Assembly: GCA_905221605.1 (NCBI GenBank)
Contig: CAJNDS010002216.1
Coordinates: forward strand, 84,001-144,000
Direction: 5' to 3'
DNA from: Symbiodinium natans
Taxonomy: Eukaryota; Sar; Dinophyceae; Suessiales; Symbiodiniaceae
Length of the DNA: 60,000 bases
The first letter of the stretch is position 1, and every line of letters starts with the position of its first letter. The position numbers and the translations under genes were made by a program. Of this stretch, positions 26,785 through 37,060 are shown piece after piece. The notes under the pieces are model-generated. The model saw only the letters and a list, made by a program, of their open reading frames with translations. It searched no databases and was not told the DNA's origin.

Positions 26785-27369
26785 ATGGAAACATTTAATT
26801 TTAATTTTGAGTGTAAGCATTGTATCAGTTACAAGAGTAGAAGAAAGGAAATATTAAATGAACTATTTGATGGTAATATTACTGATAACATCTTGTCTTA
26901 TACAACTTGTGCATTTTGTCATAAAATGCATGAGTATGAAAAAGAATATGCAACTAAACCATTAAAAACAATAGAACACAAACAAATACATTGTATATTA
27001 AATCATTTTGACAATGGATACAAGAAACTAACAAATTTAAACGATAAGAAGAACTATTTGAAAGACATAATAGATAAATCATACATTAGGTATAAGCCAT
27101 TATTTAAAAAGTTCGTGAATGGAACACAATATGTTAGGATGATTGAGAAGTATAAAGAATTTTGGTTATTAGACTATGAAATTAAGCATCTTAGAGTATC
27201 TTATGATTTTAAAAATAGTGATTACAGATATAGGAACCAATATGAACTATCAATAAGCACGATTATGCTCACAATTTTCTATCAATATTTTAAAAAACAA
27301 ATAGGTCTTTATGAAAACTACTTCAATATTGGTGCCTTATGGAGATATTTATCTAACATTTTTGACTAA
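26785..27369 (+). CDS. Hypothetical protein with two CxxC pairs
   Basis: 194 residues, the last gene before the right TIR. Two Cys pairs at the N terminus (CKHC at about 10-13 and CAFC at about 42-45, next to a conserved-looking HKMHEYE) suggest a zinc site. The remainder is Tyr/Lys/Asn-rich and helical, with a hydrophobic segment SISTIMLTIFYQYF. No family recognised. The upstream ACTTAAAG motif suggests co-regulation with the nuclease. Confidence 0.65.
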   Translation: METFNFNFECKHCISYKSRRKEILNELFDGNITDNILSYTTCAFCHKMHEYEKEYATKPLKTIEHKQIHCILNHFDNGYKKLTNLNDKKNYLKDIIDKSYIRYKPLFKKFVNGTQYVRMIEKYKEFWLLDYEIKHLRVSYDFKNSDYRYRNQYELSISTIMLTIFYQYFKKQIGLYENYFNIGALWRYLSNIFD

Positions 27370-27394
27370 GAAGATTAAAAATAGATAAGCAACC

Positions 27395-27421
27395 ATAATA
27401 TTATTCATTATATAATATTAT
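27395..27421. terminator. AT hairpin after the last viral gene
   Basis: A 10-bp perfect stem (27395-27404 with 27412-27421) with the same AATATTATT core as the other boundary hairpins, between the last gene and the right TIR. Confidence 0.5.
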
Positions 27422-27428
27422 TGTTGAA

Positions 27429-27695
27429 AAACCACAACAGGCACCCACAAAATGAAAAGTGAAGGTAAAAGTACTTAACAAAATGAGAACGAACAAGGTG
27501 GAACACTAAGCCCCAGAAAAAATAACGAATGAGACAAGCACAATTTTAGAGAGAAAAAATGAGATGTGAAGAAAAACGAAACAGGGAACGAGAAAGAGAG
27601 AACGAAGAAGGAAGCGAAGTAAGAAAAAACGAATAAGGAACCCAGAACCCCAGACCCTGAGCCTTAGCCCCTGAATCCCCCTTTTACCTATTTTT
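27429..27695 (-). repeat. Right terminal inverted repeat
   Basis: Reverse complement of 6423-6689 with three mismatches in 267 nt. The outer end is followed by a C run of about 13 and an A run of 12. Confidence 0.95.
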
Positions 27696-28164
27696 CCCCC
27701 CCCCCCCCAAAAAAAAAAAACAACATAACTGGGTAGGTAGCTCCTTGTTCACCCACAGCACTGAAGAAGCATTTTTGGAGCCCAATAAACCGTGCCGAAA
27801 AAACCCTAACCCCCAAACCCCTAAACCCTAAATCGAAAACCCGCGGAAGCCCCTACGCTTAGGGGCTGAATACCCTAGCCCCTCAAAAAAGGTAAACCTT
27901 CTGTATATACTAGGAGTCTATGTAAACCAAAAAGGTTAAAGGTTGCCCACCTTGAAACACCGGTAAGCTCAAGTCTATAGTCCCATTGTAGAGTCCTAAG
28001 CCGTCAAACCCTAAGGCCCTCAAAGCCTTGTAAACCTCGATGTTCAAACCCCGAACATAAGCCCCTGTCGGCCCTTTCGCTCTCTGTCTCTCTCGCTCAC
28101 TCACTCACTCACTCACTCACTCACTCTCTCTCTCTCTATACATATATATATATATATGGTCTCG
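27696..28164. other. Right host flank, microsatellites, no gene
   Basis: Starts with the C13-14/A12 homopolymers at the insertion site, then CCCTAAA-related degenerate sequence. At 28088-28160 it holds a (CACT)n, (CT)n and (TA)n compound microsatellite. Confidence 0.7.
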
Positions 28165-28600
28165 GGCTCCGGGACCCTAAACCTTAAACCCTTACCCCTA
28201 ACCCCCCAACCACACCCACACCACAGGGGGGGCGGGGGGGGGGGGGGGGGGGGGGCGCGGACCCCCAACCACGCCCGCACCACAGGGGGGGGGGGGGGGG
28301 GGGCGGCGGGGTATTAAACCTCCAACCCCCAACCACACCACAGCAAAGGGTATTAAACCTTAAACCCTGAAGCCCCAACCACATCCACACCACAGGGGGG
28401 GGGGGTTATTAAACCTTAAACCCTGAAGCCCCAACCACACCCACACCACAGGGGGGACGCGGGGGTTTTAAACCTTAAACCCTAACCCCCCAACCACACC
28501 CACACCACAGGAGGGGAAACCCTGAACCCACCTTAAACCTTAAACCCTAACCCCCCAACAACACCCACACCGCAAGGGGAGGAGGGGGGTGGGGGTAGGG
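28165..28600. repeat. Minisatellite with G-run cores
   Basis: About seven imperfect copies, mostly 55-65 bp, of a unit built from ACCTTAAACCCT, CCCCAACCACACCCACACCACAG and a G run, from about 28165 to 28595. Units differ mainly in the G-run length (4 to over 20). The long proline- or glycine-rich frames here are products of the repeat. Confidence 0.85.
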
Positions 28601-29018
28601 ATACAGGGAGGGTGGGGGGGGGGTTCCATGGCGGTGGGGGGGGGGGGGGGGGCGTGGCAGCCCTGGACCATATATCTATCTCTCTCTCTGACTCTCTCTC
28701 CCTCTCTCTGTCTGTCTGTCTCAAAAACAAACAAGGCATGCGCATGTATATCCAATACAAATAGACATAAAAAACAACAAATAAATTGATATATATATAT
28801 ATGTATATATATATATGTGTGTGTATGCATGTGAACCAAAGTTTTAGTGTTTATAGTCTCTATAAACGTACACACACACAGACTGACACCGTCAGCTTCA
28901 AGGTTGCAAGTCTCTCGGCAAACAGGCAGCGCGCACCAAGCGCTCGCCGCGGGGACTGTCCAGGAAGGCTGTTGGCCACGGCAGCCTTGGCAACATTAGC
29001 GACGCGCTGACATGCCCC
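28600..29018. other. Low-complexity region
   Basis: A G run (28635-28652), (CT)n at 28675-28725, (TA)n/(TG)n at 28783-28832 and (CA)n near 28870. The interval 28890-29010 is unique-looking and GC-rich but without a supportable gene. Confidence 0.6.
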
Positions 29019-29092
29019 CAGGGTTTAGGGTTTAGGGTTAAGGGTCGTTAAATTAAGGGTTAAGGATTTAGGATTTAGGTTTAGGGTTTGGA
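29019..29092 (+). repeat. Degenerate TTTAGGG array
   Basis: TTTAGGG, TTAAGGG and ATTTAGG variants in a row. Confidence 0.8.
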
Positions 29093-29228
29093 CCTAGACT
29101 GTCTGAATTCTCATAGGATCCCTACACCCTGTAAGCCCTCAACTCGCCCGATAGTCACGGGGGAGTTTTTGGGGAGATGCCTTGAGGAACTCATGAGGGC
29201 CTCGAAACACATCAGACACGAGGGCTTA

Positions 29229-29361
29229 CCTGGGACCCTGTTTACCTCCAGTTTTATGGGTTATACCTCCAAATTAAGGGTTTACCTCCAGTTTTATGGG
29301 TTATACCTCCAAATTAAGGGTATAGCTACTACTCACCTGTAGGTAAATTAAAGTCCCAGGC
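29229..29361 (+). repeat. MITE-like family A copy with internal 51-bp duplication
   Basis: Starts ACCTGGGACCCTGTTTACCT and ends TTAAAGTCCCAGGC. A block from TTTACCTCCAGTTTTATGGG to TTAAGGG is present twice in tandem (about 29240 and 29281), making this copy longer than the others. Confidence 0.8.
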
Positions 29362-31194
29362 AGGGATTGGGTCGCAGGATGCAGGTCATCGGGCCAGAGT
29401 GGTCCTAGCGATTTAGGAGGCCCCCCCTAGTTAGTTCAAAGTGGAGTTAAATGTGTCCTAAGAATCCTAAATTAGTTTATAAGTCCCTTATAACTATAGT
29501 TAGTATAGTAAGGGGCCCCTTCTTGTAAACCCCTAAGTCCAGTTTATCCGATGAGGGGGATCGCTGGGTCTCCTGACGTGTAGACCTCGTTGGGAAGGCC
29601 TTCAAGCGTGGCGGGCGTGGCACCTGGGCTGTCGATGGAGGGGTTTGGTGGCTTAGGGTGTATTTAGGGTTGGGGGCTTGTTTTTGGGGAGGGGGTACCG
29701 GCGCTCTGGGGTTTGCTTGGGCCAGTCTATCGAATGTAAACAATATCAATATATGTATATATATTGATATATGTACATACATAGACATATACATATACAT
29801 ATACCTATATATGTAGGTATAAATATGTATATATATATATGTATGTATACACAACGAAGATGAGAACACTATAACAGCTAGGTGGACATAACTTTCACTG
29901 ATCTTGAGTTTTGGGTTGAGGGCTGAGACCCATCATCACAGAGTCCCCTAGACTCAAGGTTGCCCAAAAGCCCCAAAAGCCCCAAAAGCCCCAAACCCTA
30001 AACCCTAAACCCTAAACCCTAAACCCTAAACCCTAAACCCTACACCCTAAACCCTAGCTGTAAACCCTAGCTAACCCGAAACCCTAAATCCTAAACCCTA
30101 TACACTCTAAGATGACTCAAGGGTCTTTGCGTCAGGGATCCTAGTATCACAGTCAACCTTTATTTCCCTGGCACCTAAAGGGGCGAGCACAATTCAAGAA
30201 AGAGCCCGAGTTTAGGGTTCAGGGTTTAGGGTTTAGGGTTTAGGGTTTAGGGCCGAAGACCGGCATGAACAGCAGCAAGCTTTCTTTCCACGAGGAACTC
30301 AAGAAAACATCTGTGCGGTCCTTCGACCCTAAGCACAAAAACGCATCCCACGCCAGACCTACTATAGGGGTCGGAAGAATTGCTAATAGTATTCTCTTAT
30401 AGTCCCTTTATAATTATATACACTACAATCACCCCCAAAACCCCGGTGAGGACGGTCACCTACGACATGGAAACCTACCTGGAGATGACGGCCCTATTCC
30501 AATTAAGAAGGCCCCTGTAAAAAACACCCAAAGTACTTGGGGGTTTCCGAAATTAGGGGTAACCCCCCCCCCCCCCCCCCTTTTCGTAAACCCCAGCTCC
30601 AAACAACAGTCTATTTACTAGATCCAAGAGGTACCTAGGAACATAAGAAGTGCACTTTTTTTGGCAACGGGCTTACAAGGAACCTAAACCCTAATCGCAG
30701 GGACTAAGGTCCTACTTTGTGTCCTAGTATACCGATGTTCCGTAGTCCGGGTCTGTCGATATCTTTGTCAAGTCCAATACTAGACCTGAAACCCCTGACA
30801 GCCCAAAATCTCCTCCCGAACTCCTCTGAGATCTTCAGACACCCTAAACCCTAAGCCACATATCCCCACTTCCTCCCAGATCCTGAGACAACCCTAAGCC
30901 CTAAACCCCAAATCCCTATACTGCATACTCGCTCAGATCTTCCTAAACCCAAAACCCAAAACCCAAAACCCTCCCTAAACCCTAAACCCTAAACCCTCAA
31001 CCCTAATCCCTAAACCCCAAACCTTGCTTGGGTCGCTGCCCTCCGGCGTGCGCTGCCGCTGCGGCGTCGGCGTCAGGTTGACGCTGGCTTGGGTCTGTCA
31101 GGGTGCTTGCGGTTTAGGGGTTTAGGGTCTAGGGGTTGAGGGTTATAAGGCTTAGGGTTAGAGAGTTTAGGGTTCAGGGTTTAGGGTTCCGGGT
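29362..31194. other. Host filler with heptamer arrays, no gene
   Basis: Contains a (TA)n/TATG-type microsatellite at about 29745-29850, a CCCTAAA array at about 29992-30060, a TTTAGGG array at 30208-30253, a C18 run near 30562-30580 beside a family C-like fragment, and further degenerate CCCTAAA at 30840-31020. No reading frame with recognisable domains. Confidence 0.6.
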
Positions 31195-31480
31195 TTGGGG
31201 TTTAGGGTTTATGGCTTGCATCTATCAGGGAGGTTTTGGGGGTTTGGGGTTTGGGGGATTGGGGGTTGGGGGGTTTGGGGGCTTAGGGCTTGGGTTTTGG
31301 GGATTTGGGGGGTAGAGCTTGGGTTTAGGCGTTGGGGGTTTAGGAGTTTGGGGTTTTCGGGATTTTGGGGGCTTTGGGGGTTTTGGGGTTTGGGGTTTGG
31401 GGATTTGGTGCTTTGGGGCTTTGGCGCTTGGGGGCTTTGGGGCTTTCGGGCTTTGGGGCTTTGGGGCTTTGGGCTTTGGG
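31195..31480 (+). repeat. G/T-rich low-complexity tract
   Basis: Irregular GGGGTTT/GGGCTTT units on the plus strand. It gives open frames rich in Gly, Trp and Phe in two phases, a sign of low complexity rather than coding. Confidence 0.75.
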
Positions 31481-33160
31481 CTACAGAGTAGCTCTATTCA
31501 GTAGTTCAGGCCACTAGTTGGGACACGTCCTTTGGGGGGTGTAGACGTCGGGCAGTGAAGGGCTCAGGGTTCAGCTCGCGCCCTACAGGGTTTGTTCGGC
31601 ATTGAAAGGCTTCGGGTTCGAGGGGGTAGGGTTTCAGGGTTTAGGCCTTGGGCTCTTAAAGAGGCGCAGAAGAGTCTCACCAGCGCGAGCCTGCAGATGC
31701 TTCAGGTTCTGAGATTGCTCCTCCATGATTCATTGGCAATCCGCACGGGCTTGGGCCAAAGCAACGCTACAGCACCGACGCGCTTCGTAGTTGTGGGGGC
31801 CCGCAGGAACCCGTCAAGAATCTTACGCTAGGCCTTAGAGCAGGGATTTCGGGGTGATACATGGTACCTGATACATGGTACCTGAAGCCCGAATGAAACG
31901 GCTGCTGTAACTAACTGTCAGAACCCTGAATGCTGAATCGTACGTAGACTCCTAGGTCTTGGGCTTGCAGTCTAGGACCCAGAGCCCAAAACAAACCATC
32001 ATATAAGGTAATTGAGTTTCAGCATGGGGATTACACGGGCTCTATGGCTCAGGGTTTGCAAACCCTATACTCCCTAAACCCTAAACCCTTAACCCCTAAA
32101 CCCCTGAACCCTGAAACCTAAACCCTAAACGCTACACCCTCAACCTCTATCCTCGGCTGCTCTGAGAGCGGTTGCGCCCTGAGGCCTGATTCCCGAGCAT
32201 GGAACGCCTTGTTTTTAATTCAGCGCTGGCGGCTCACAGCGTTCACTGATGTCCTCAGGGACCAAGTGAATCAAAAACAACAAACATTTAAATCTAAACT
32301 CCTTGTTCGCATGTAGAAGGAACATGAACTTTGTAAGGTTCACTTAGTCCCCGAAGGCTAGGCCCCCGCGCCAGAAGGAATAGGGATGCGCTGCCGTCTT
32401 TTCTGTTGTCTCTAAGGCTTACGGGCGCTCAAATCCTAGCCTGAAACGATAAACTCTAAACCCTAAAAAAACTCAAAGCCTAAACCCTAAACCCTAAACC
32501 CTAACCTAAGCCTTATTAGCCCTACACCCGACTCTAACAAAACTTTATGGGGAACCTAGTCGCCCATGGCGATTCCATGGGCATCTCTCCTTTTCACACC
32601 CTTCGGTGCAGTCGAGTCAGAGACCTAACGCCACTCAAGGACATGCCTAACAGCTCTACTCCACCTAGGGTTTTTAGGGCTTAGGGTGCAGGGTTTAGGG
32701 TAAGGAAAGCCCCTGAGCAACAAGCCGCTTGCGAAAAGGCTCGGGGCTCGAACACGAAAGATTAGACATCACTAAGCCCCTAGCATGAGACCCCCGAGCC
32801 CCGAACTCCAAGGCGTATCATGCGTACATGGTCAGTCATCCCTAGTTACCATGTCTAGGTTTGGGTCCTCATCATAAAAATACAGGTATGGGTTTGCAAA
32901 ACACAGATGAAGAAGGACACAAGGAAAGACGAATGATAAACAAATGAATTGACGATAACATAACGGCCAAAAGAAAAGATAACCACATGCTAAACTGATA
33001 TCTGCTGCTTCATGTAGACCCGAGCAGACTCCTGCGATCGGCTGCGCGAAAATGAGAAATCCTGATCACAAAGCACAAATGTCTGACCAAAGGACAAGGA
33101 GATGATGGTGATTTAAATTTTCCGTTAATCGAGCTTACAAAATTATCTCAGCAGCAACAG
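31481..33160. other. Host filler, no gene; one short inverted repeat
   Basis: Holds degenerate CCCTAAA near 32070-32130 and 32455-32505. At about 32250-32360 an inverted repeat with arms CCTCAGGGACCAAGTGAA and TTCACTTAGTCCCCGAAGG flanks AT-rich DNA, possibly another MITE-like element. The direct repeat GATACATGGTACCT is at 31856-31881. 32870-33160 is unique-looking and non-coding. Confidence 0.5.
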
Positions 33161-33244
33161 ACCCCAACAGCGTGGGATATCATCAGCCGGCGTGTAGTCT
33201 TTTTTGCAAACGGAATCGAAAAAGAAACCTCGCAAGATTGAAGC

Positions 33245-33600
33245 AATGTCCAGGTGTTGGACAGGCACATCTTTACGGCAAGAAAGCGGTGGCAAAAGCA
33301 AGGGCTAAAAACTATAGGAGCCAGAACTTGCTGCGAGCGCACATACAGATATCTTTTTGCGCGCAAAGATTCCGCCGGCGATACAACGTCGGCTGTCCGT
33401 CGCGATCTTGTGACACAACTGCTACGTTTCTGCGCGCACACGTGGATTTCATTCTGTTCGCACAAATTAATGCGTAGATATTCATATCAAGACGCTGATG
33501 CATTCGAGCTGTCGCTAAGCCACGCGCGCGCGCGCGCATTCAAATTGCCTGGCGTTGAAACGGGAGAGCCGGTATGTCGTCGAAAGGTCACCTTGATCTT
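33245..33600. repeat. Dispersed repeat D, copy 1
   Basis: Blocks CAGGTGTTGGACAGGCACAT, GCAAGAAAGCGGTGGCAAAA, CGGCTGTCCGTCGCGATCTT and TGCGCGCACACGTGG recur in the same order at 36580-36795 and 36811-37060. The end, AAATTGCCTGGCGTTGAAAC and on, recurs inverted at about 36395-36445. Overlapping open frames on both strands are by-products. Confidence 0.8.
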
Positions 33601-33749
33601 CCAATAGTCTCTTAAAAATTAACGTCTATTCCGACAAAAGTGTTCTCTTTTAAAAAGGGCTTTAACATAAACGCTTATTGTGTAAAGCATGACACTGCCA
33701 TTTACCTGTGCAACAGGTTCAGCATGAATGCTGTCTTTCCGTGCATGCA

Positions 33750-33860
33750 GGCTTTCCATGTGCGTACTGGCTCAAGTTGTTTAAAAGATTGCGGCCGTGG
33801 CTTCCGAGCAGAGTAAGAAAGCCAACCCAAAGAAGCAGCGCACAGCAACGTTTCTCACAG
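33750..33860 (+). other. Possible first exon with relict spliced-leader tail
   Basis: A TGCATGCAG acceptor-like site at about 33742-33750 is followed by TACTGGCTCAAG (33765-33776), whose last nine bases match the 3' end of the dinoflagellate spliced leader as I recall it. Then come a short leader, a GTG-led frame reading (V/M)ASEQSKKANPKKQRTATFLT, and a CACAG|GTGAGC donor at 33860/33861. The order acceptor, relict leader, short 5' UTR, coding start, donor is what re-inserted dinoflagellate mRNAs show, but the start codon is GTG where ATG would be expected. No family recognised. This could be chance or a decayed gene. Confidence 0.25.
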
Positions 33861-33984
33861 GTGAGCAGATATCCTTTCACTCTTTCTGGGTTCTGATCCA
33901 CCTTGCTCTTCTTCTGTGCTATGTCCCTTCGGTTTGTGTTCGGGATGTTTTGCTCGAAGCTGTGAAAACACCGGCTGTATTTCC

Positions 33985-34505
33985 GTAAACATCCCCCAAT
34001 AAGCAAAACCTAAGCTTTGTACTAAAAACTTTACCTCAAGCAATCATCCCCCAATGAGCAAAACCTAAACTCTTTTAAACCAACACATATTGAATGGCTA
34101 TAATCAGCCCTCCCCCCCCCCCCCACCTTCCCCTGATAAGCAAGCAGCTTAACTTGAACTCTGAACTAAACACTGTACCTTAGCAAACACATTGTATTTC
34201 AGTTCTCATCCTCCGATAAGCAAACCAAGCCTGACTCTGCGCTGATAACTGTACCTCGAGCAATCACCCCCCAATAAGCACAACCAAAACTTTGCACTGC
34301 ACTGTACCTTAGCTAACACTTTGCAATTTCAGTAATCATCCCAAGAAGCAAAATTTAAACTCTGTACCAACACTGTACCTTAGCCAGCACATTGTATTTC
34401 CCCCAAAAAAGCAAAGCCTGAACTCTGTACTAAACACTGTACCTTGGCTAACGCGTTGCATTTCAGTTGTCATCCCCCAATAAGCAAAACCTAAACTCTG
34501 CACTA
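33985..34505 (+). repeat. Tandem repeat, about 60-75 bp unit, eight copies
   Basis: Units share ATCCCCCAATAAGCAAAACC, then AACTCTGTACTAAACACTGT, ACCTTAGCTAACAC and TTGCATTTCAG. They are imperfect, with missing parts in copies 2 and 4. Each carries a TTTCAG acceptor-like end. If the exon at 33.8 kb is real, this array is intronic. Confidence 0.85.
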
Positions 34506-34549
34506 AGGCCTGCATAGTTATGCAAATATCTAATTAAAACACACACACA

Positions 34550-35030
34550 ATATGAAGATATATATATATATATGTACTGCTTGAAGTGGAACGCTGTGGG
34601 AATACGTCATTTAATGAACACTCACTTGCAGCTCCTTTGTCGTTGTTTACCAATCTGGTTCCACGGCGCAGGTTGGGCGCAATAATGAAACATTGTAAAA
34701 ACTCAATATTTCAATATTGGGCTGGATCCAAGATCCAAGATCCAAGATTTCACAGTTGTTTTTGAAGGCCATCTTGGATCCAGGGCGCAGGCTGGGCCCA
34801 GCCTTGGAATATTGAAAGAATTTCAATACTTCAATATTGGGGGGAGTGTCCTGGCTGGATCCAAGATTGTTTTGCGAAATCCTTGGACGTCGGGCCTTGG
34901 ATCCAGCCCAATATTGAAAGGGCTTCAATATGTCAATATTGGGAGAAGCGGGGCGGCAACAACCAGGGACCAAGAGTCCACACGCTTTTGGAAAGCGGTC
35001 TTGTCTGTTTCGATGTTTTAACATCGGCCA
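34550..35030. repeat. Nested inverted repeats with CAATATTGA and GGATCCAAGAT modules
   Basis: TTCAATATTGGG/CCCAATATTGAA pairs occur at about 34709, 34806, 34829, 34909 and 34936. GGATCCAAGATC modules lie between (34724-34750, 34776-34786, 34856-34866, 34900-34912). They can fold into several alternative long hairpins. Both strands show open frames as by-products. Confidence 0.7.
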
Positions 35031-35465
35031 TCACGATCCAACAAAAAACGAGAAAGTAAACCACGCAACAAACTCATTCTAACAAACAGGCTCCCGCAGC
35101 CTCTGTTGTAATATTTAAGGCTTCGCGTTTATATGCGTTTATATGTGTATATATATATATATGTGTGTGTGTGTGTATTTATTGTGAGTTTTTGATTTTG
35201 GTTCATGTATTTAATCACTTGTATGTGGAATTGAAGTTTTGGATCGACGATGTCGATGAAAGGGCTTATTATATACAGGGGTCTTAGGTTCAGACTTTAG
35301 GGTTTCGGGTTCAAGGTGATGTTTAGGCGCTCATGTTTAGGGATTAGGTCTAGGGTTCCGAGTCCAGGGTTTTGGATTGAGGGCTGAGGGTTTAGGGTTT
35401 TAGGGCTTCGGGCATGGGATTCAGGGTTTAGGGTTTGGTGTTTCAGGGGCAGGGCAGTTAACCCG

Positions 35466-35645
35466 ATTTAACTCGAGTTCAGTCTCAGAGCCAACCCGAG
35501 TTAACTCGAGTTAACTGTCAGATCCAACCCGAGTTAACTCGAGCTAACTCTCAGAGCCAACCCGAGTCAACTCGAGTTAACTCCCCACAACCTCTTTTTT
35601 TCCTTTTAACTCCCAGAGCCAACCCGAGTTAACTCGAGTTAACTC
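35466..35645. repeat. Tandem repeat of GAGTTAACTCGAGTTAACT
   Basis: Four to five copies of a unit of about 36-55 bp, CAACCCGAGTTAACTCGAG plus TTAACTCTCAGAGC. Each unit is itself palindromic around CTCGAG and GTTAAC. Confidence 0.85.
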
Positions 35646-36340
35646 CCCTAAAAAACATCTCGGCTCCGAACCGTGCTCCTGAAACCCAGACAGACCCTCA
35701 ACCCCGAAATCATGAATCCTGAGCACCCGAAATTCTGAACCCGTAACGCCCCCAAGCCCCTCCCCCCAAAAAAAAGCTGCGCCGCCCCGCCAACCCCCTG
35801 CCCCAAACAACCCAAACATCCCCCTCCCCCCAACAAAAACAAACTCAAAGCAGGAATCCCAAACCGCAAACCCCCCCAACCCAAACTCCACCCCAAACCA
35901 CCCAAAGATGCAGACCCTAAACACCCACAGTCCCAAAACCCCAAAACTTCAGCAGGACCCCTAAGTATTGTTTCTTTGATACAAATACGAAAGGTTTAAT
36001 TAGGGTCTGGCGTTTGAGGTTTATGGTTTGTTGCTTGGGGCTTAATCATCAACCCGAAGCAATAACCCCACTTTAGACCCTAAACCCCAAACCACCGTTG
36101 AACACTGCATCTCCATCCGTAGGCCCAAGAGACCGCAACCCTAAGTCCCTGAACCCTCAACAAAAAACAACCAACCCTGGTCAAAACTGTATATATCCCT
36201 CAACCCCAAACCTCAACCCCTACAACCTTGAAGCCCAAGCCCCCAGCCTCGGTCCCGTCCCAAACCCTATTGCCCAAGCCACGCCCTAAACCCCCAAGAG
36301 TTTTGGGGCAAGCTGTCTTCCAAAATGACAAATCGCAACA
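35646..36340. other. Host filler, C/A-rich low complexity, no gene
   Basis: C-rich and A-rich degenerate sequence with scattered CCCTAAA-like units. Frames in three phases on the minus strand are Gly/Phe/Leu-rich by-products. Confidence 0.5.
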
Positions 36341-36344
36341 AGTT

Positions 36345-37060
36345 TTGGCCCCTATTGACCTTTAGCCTTTGCTTTTGCAACCGCTTTCTTGCTAGGATCT
36401 TTCGATGACATACCGGCTCTCCCGTTACAACGCCAGGCAATTTGAACGCGCGCGCCAGGCGTAAAAAAGGTTCGTCACAGATCGTGCACGAATGCTGTTG
36501 CGCGGGCACACATGGGTGTCTCGCCGTTCGGAAGGATATGTTATTGCGCTAAACAGCCGCGTCTTACACGACCACACAGACATCAGGTGTTGGGTAGGCA
36601 TATTTTTGCGGCAAGAAAGCGGTTGCAAAAGCAAGGGCTAAAAAAACTTGCTTCGCGCGCATACACACATATCTTGTCCGCCGGCGAGACAATCTCGGCT
36701 GTCCGTCGCGGTCTTGTGACTCAACTGCTGCTGCGCGGGCACACATGGGTGTCTCTCGGTTCGCACGGACCTGTTCTTGCGCTAAATAGCTGCGTGGTAT
36801 ACGACCACACAGACACCAGCTGTTGGGTAGGCACATCCTTACAGCAAGAAAGCGGTTGCAAAAGCAAGGGCCCAAAACTATAGGAACCAAAACTTGCTTC
36901 GTGCATACACATATATATACGGCCAGCCCACATGGATCTCATTCTGCTTGCACAAACATGTTAGTGCGTGCCGTGCGCTGCGAACGCACATGCATATATC
37001 TGTTTTTTCGGCAGCACACATGGATCTCGTTCTGCTTGCACAGACATGTTAGTGCGCTCA
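36345..37060. repeat. Dispersed repeat D, inverted piece plus tandem copies
   Basis: An inverted piece at about 36345-36445 is followed by tandem direct copies of roughly 230 bp (36493-36720, 36725-36950, then a shorter one from about 36960). Shared blocks are GCGCGGGCACACATGGGTGT, ACGACCACACAGACA, GTTGGGTAGGCA and GCAAGAAAGCGGTTGCAAAA. Same family as 33245-33600. Confidence 0.8.

Larger units (their letters stand above)
6423..27695 (+). mobile_element. Integrated Polinton-like virus, 21.3 kb, TIR to TIR
   Basis: A 267-bp sequence at 6423-6689 recurs inverted at 27429-27695 with three mismatches and no gaps. Between the copies lies the gene set expected of Polintons and Polinton-like viruses: protein-primed DNA polymerase, retrovirus-type integrase, packaging ATPase, major capsid protein and probable minor capsid protein. 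Both outer edges abut C-then-A homopolymers (C9 A2 on the left, about C13-14 A12 on the right), so the insertion is into or beside a C/A tract and a 5-6 bp target duplication cannot be resolved. No adenovirus-type cysteine protease was recognised. Virophages are an alternative relative, but the protein-primed polymerase plus integrase fits Polintons and Polinton-like viruses better. Confidence 0.93.

Noticed and set aside
28184-28875. Proline-, glycine- and His/Thr-rich frames near the G-run minisatellite
   Set aside because: Produced by repeats and microsatellites; phases differ between overlapping frames.
31195-31504. Gly/Trp/Phe-rich frames of up to 98 codons
   Set aside because: Low-complexity GGGGTTT DNA open in two phases; no start context.
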